64,000 nt of DNA from Ignisphaera sp. (GTDB lineage: Archaea; Thermoproteota; Thermoprotei_A; Sulfolobales; Ignisphaeraceae): contig JAVYNU010000003.1 in the NCBI GenBank assembly GCA_038735125.1, positions 1-64,000 of the forward strand. The letters are read 5' to 3'. Under the pieces are notes generated by a model that saw only the letters and a list, made by a program, of their open reading frames with translations, was not told where the DNA came from and did no database searches. Position 1 is the first letter of the stretch. Every line of letters starts with the position of its first letter. Of the stretch, positions 62,511 through 64,000 are shown piece after piece. A program made the translations under genes and the position numbers.

Positions 62511-64000
62511 TCAATTTCTATTCTTTAGAATATAGCCTCTAATTATATGTTCAAATGCTTTGGCAATATCTAGTAAGAGCATTGCTGCTGCAACAAATGT
62601 TATTATCATAAGTATATAGTTGCTGAGATCCCTGATTTCTTTTTCTACACCAGCTAATGCCATGGCATAGTTTACTGGGTATGTAGATAACATGATTAGG
62701 GCTAGTATAAGACCTCTTTTAATAATTCTTTGATAAACAGTTGGAGTAATCCATAACTTCTCAACCACCTTATTTTTGAGTGTTGTTAAAATTGTGATAA
62801 GCTCTTTCATGAATTTGTAGAATAGATAAACTATTGTAGCTATCTCTATAGATGCTATAAATTCCCATAGAAGAAGGTATGGACTTTTTGCACCAAGCTC
62901 AACATAGTCGTTGATTTTAACTAAAGCAGTATCTGTTAAGGGTATCAGAATTGCTAGAAGCAACAGATATAATGCTGTTTCCTCAATCAATACCGCAATT
63001 GGCTTTTCTATATAGGGCTTAATCTGACGTCTACTAGTGAGTAACGCAAACAGCTTTGACCTTGCCTTTGCTTCACTTTTGAAACTGTGTACTATCGACC
63101 TAGCTATGAAGGTCCAGCTCGAAAAAGCTATATACATTAAGCCATATTCATAGGCTTTGAAAATTGTGGCAAGTGCCAGAACAAATATTCTTACATCTCT
63201 TGTTGCCCATGGAAACTGGTTTCTAAGATGAGCCACATACTCTTTATCCTCTATAACATTACTGATATAGCTAATATATATTGAGCCTAGTAGTGACAAG
63301 GCGTATAACAGTACATATACAGTAAGCATTGTGTTGCTTAGCTGGATAGAGCCTTGCATCATCTGATAAAATACTGCAGATAGTAGTAGCACATCAACTA
63401 TTCTATCAAGCAATGTATCTAGCATTGCGCCGAATCTAGATTTAGCATTGTATAAACGAGCGACTTCGCCATCCACACCATCCAGTATAGATGATAGCAA
63501 AGCTAGAAGGGCTCCGACAATACCATGTCCAGCAAACAGCAATATCGATGCTGCAACACCTATGATAAACACTATAACTGTTAATATGTTTGGATGTATG
63601 AAAACCCTAGCTTTATACATACTGATACTTATTGCTGTAGATATCCTCCTGTTGATATACCTTGACACAACACCATCACTATCCTTTACAAGGTTTCTTG
63701 ACAGTATCTTCCAATAGAGTTTCCTAACCCTTTCAACGTCTTCGAGAGTGTCTACATCTTGCCAAAGATAGCCTGAGACATCAACATATCCAACAAGGTT
63801 CTCCTTAACCAAAGCATTGATCATGTCAGACAAAGTTGCTTTTCTACCCTTCTCTAAAACAGTCTTTTCTATATATGGAAAAATGGATTTGGGTATAAAA
63901 AATAGTCCAGCGTCTATCCCGCTATAAGGCGGTATATTTTTACCTGATAAAACAACTGTATTACCATCAACAACTATTTTAAGGCCTTCAACAGCGTCTC
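62511..64000 (-). CDS. Bifunctional nucleotidyltransferase / CDP-alcohol phosphatidyltransferase (partial)
   Basis: The frame is open from its stop at 62511 to the right edge and continues beyond it. The part at 63834-64000 (LKIVVDG, GIDAGLFFIP) and about the first 50 residues after it belong to a MobA/sugar-nucleotidyltransferase domain. The CDP-alcohol phosphotransferase motif D-x2-DG-x2-AR-x8-G-x3-D-x3-D is complete in LDGVDGEVAR...GAMLDTLLD, about 63415-63486. More helices follow. This layout matches archaeal inositol-1-phosphate cytidylyltransferase/di-myo-inositol-phosphate-phosphate synthase, which makes the heat-stress solute DIP; archaeal phospholipid synthesis is the alternative. 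Confidence 0.85.
   Translation of the reverse strand, partial: DAVEGLKIVVDGNTVVLSGKNIPPYSGIDAGLFFIPKSIFPYIEKTVLEKGRKATLSDMINALVKENLVGYVDVSGYLWQDVDTLEDVERVRKLYWKILSRNLVKDSDGVVSRYINRRISTAISISMYKARVFIHPNILTVIVFIIGVAASILLFAGHGIVGALLALLSSILDGVDGEVARLYNAKSRFGAMLDTLLDRIVDVLLLSAVFYQMMQGSIQLSNTMLTVYVLLYALSLLGSIYISYISNVIEDKEYVAHLRNQFPWATRDVRIFVLALATIFKAYEYGLMYIAFSSWTFIARSIVHSFKSEAKARSKLFALLTSRRQIKPYIEKPIAVLIEETALYLLLLAILIPLTDTALVKINDYVELGAKSPYLLLWEFIASIEIATIVYLFYKFMKELITILTTLKNKVVEKLWITPTVYQRIIKRGLILALIMLSTYPVNYAMALAGVEKEIRDLSNYILMIITFVAAAMLLLDIAKAFEHIIRGYILKNRN

Noticed and set aside
1..64000. tRNA genes, rRNA genes, CRISPR arrays and intact insertion sequences
   Set aside because: Scanning for T-loop motifs, regularly spaced repeats and transposase-like proteins gave no supportable candidate. 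Short tRNAs with introns could still be missed by eye.

Overview
The window looks like a hyperthermophilic crenarchaeon (Thermoproteota), probably of the Desulfurococcales/Ignisphaera type. The reasons are the AT-rich composition, TATA-type archaeal promoters close to the starts, short 4-30 nt gene overlaps, frequent GTG/TTG starts, a short archaeal adenylosuccinate synthetase, archaeal-type PEP carboxylase, LysW-dependent amino-acid biosynthesis, an AbrB-PhoU fusion, a MoxR/DUF58 cluster and a C/D box guide RNA. The genus is a guess; the phylum is well supported. No tRNA, rRNA, CRISPR array or intact insertion sequence was recognised.

Layout. 1-2.8 kb: a CDS tail, an FAD dehydrogenase and purA. 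3.1-4.1 kb: a sugar-nucleotide epimerase. 4.4-8.8 kb: a complete ABC importer (binding protein, fused double permease, ATPase). 8.8-13.9 kb: a leftward MoxR-DUF58-DUF4350-DUF4129 membrane-protein cluster with a C/D box sRNA near its head. 14-21.6 kb: a mixed stretch with a propeller-like protein, a Zn-ribbon protein, a frameshifted MFS transporter, a PfkB kinase, an iron alcohol dehydrogenase, a histone-deacetylase-like enzyme and small unknown proteins. 21.7-27 kb: a wHTH protein, AbrB-PhoU, and a DUF89 / class V aminotransferase / phosphoglycerate dehydrogenase (serine) operon. 27.1-34 kb: a carbon-entry block with a Re-citrate-synthase/homocitrate-synthase-like enzyme, aconitase-family large and small subunits, an isocitrate-type dehydrogenase, threonine synthase and PEP carboxylase. 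34-39.5 kb: a five-gene dipeptide/oligopeptide ABC importer. 39.6 kb: a PD-(D/E)XK-like protein. 40.4-43.6 kb: hom-lysC-asd. 44.1-50 kb: a LysW-carrier lysine/ornithine block (lysM, lysZ, lysY leftward; lysW, lysX, lysJ, lysK rightward). 50-54.6 kb: a branched-chain amino acid ABC locus split over both strands, with a 5'-truncated binding protein. 54.6-62.5 kb: an ACT protein, argG, argH, carA and carB. 62.5 kb to the end: a bifunctional nucleotidyltransferase/CDP-alcohol phosphotransferase that runs off the window.

Together the biosynthetic genes form a connected route. PEP carboxylase gives oxaloacetate. The 27-31 kb cluster could turn oxaloacetate plus acetyl-CoA into 2-oxoglutarate, or 2-oxoglutarate into 2-oxoadipate. 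The LysW block then makes lysine and possibly ornithine, and argGH/carAB finish arginine. Aspartate goes to threonine through lysC/asd/hom/thrC.

A recurring oddity is that several genes (DUF58, serA, thrC) have conserved N-termini upstream of any ATG/GTG/TTG, and the MFS gene carries an internal frame break. These may be single-base errors, real decay or non-canonical initiation.
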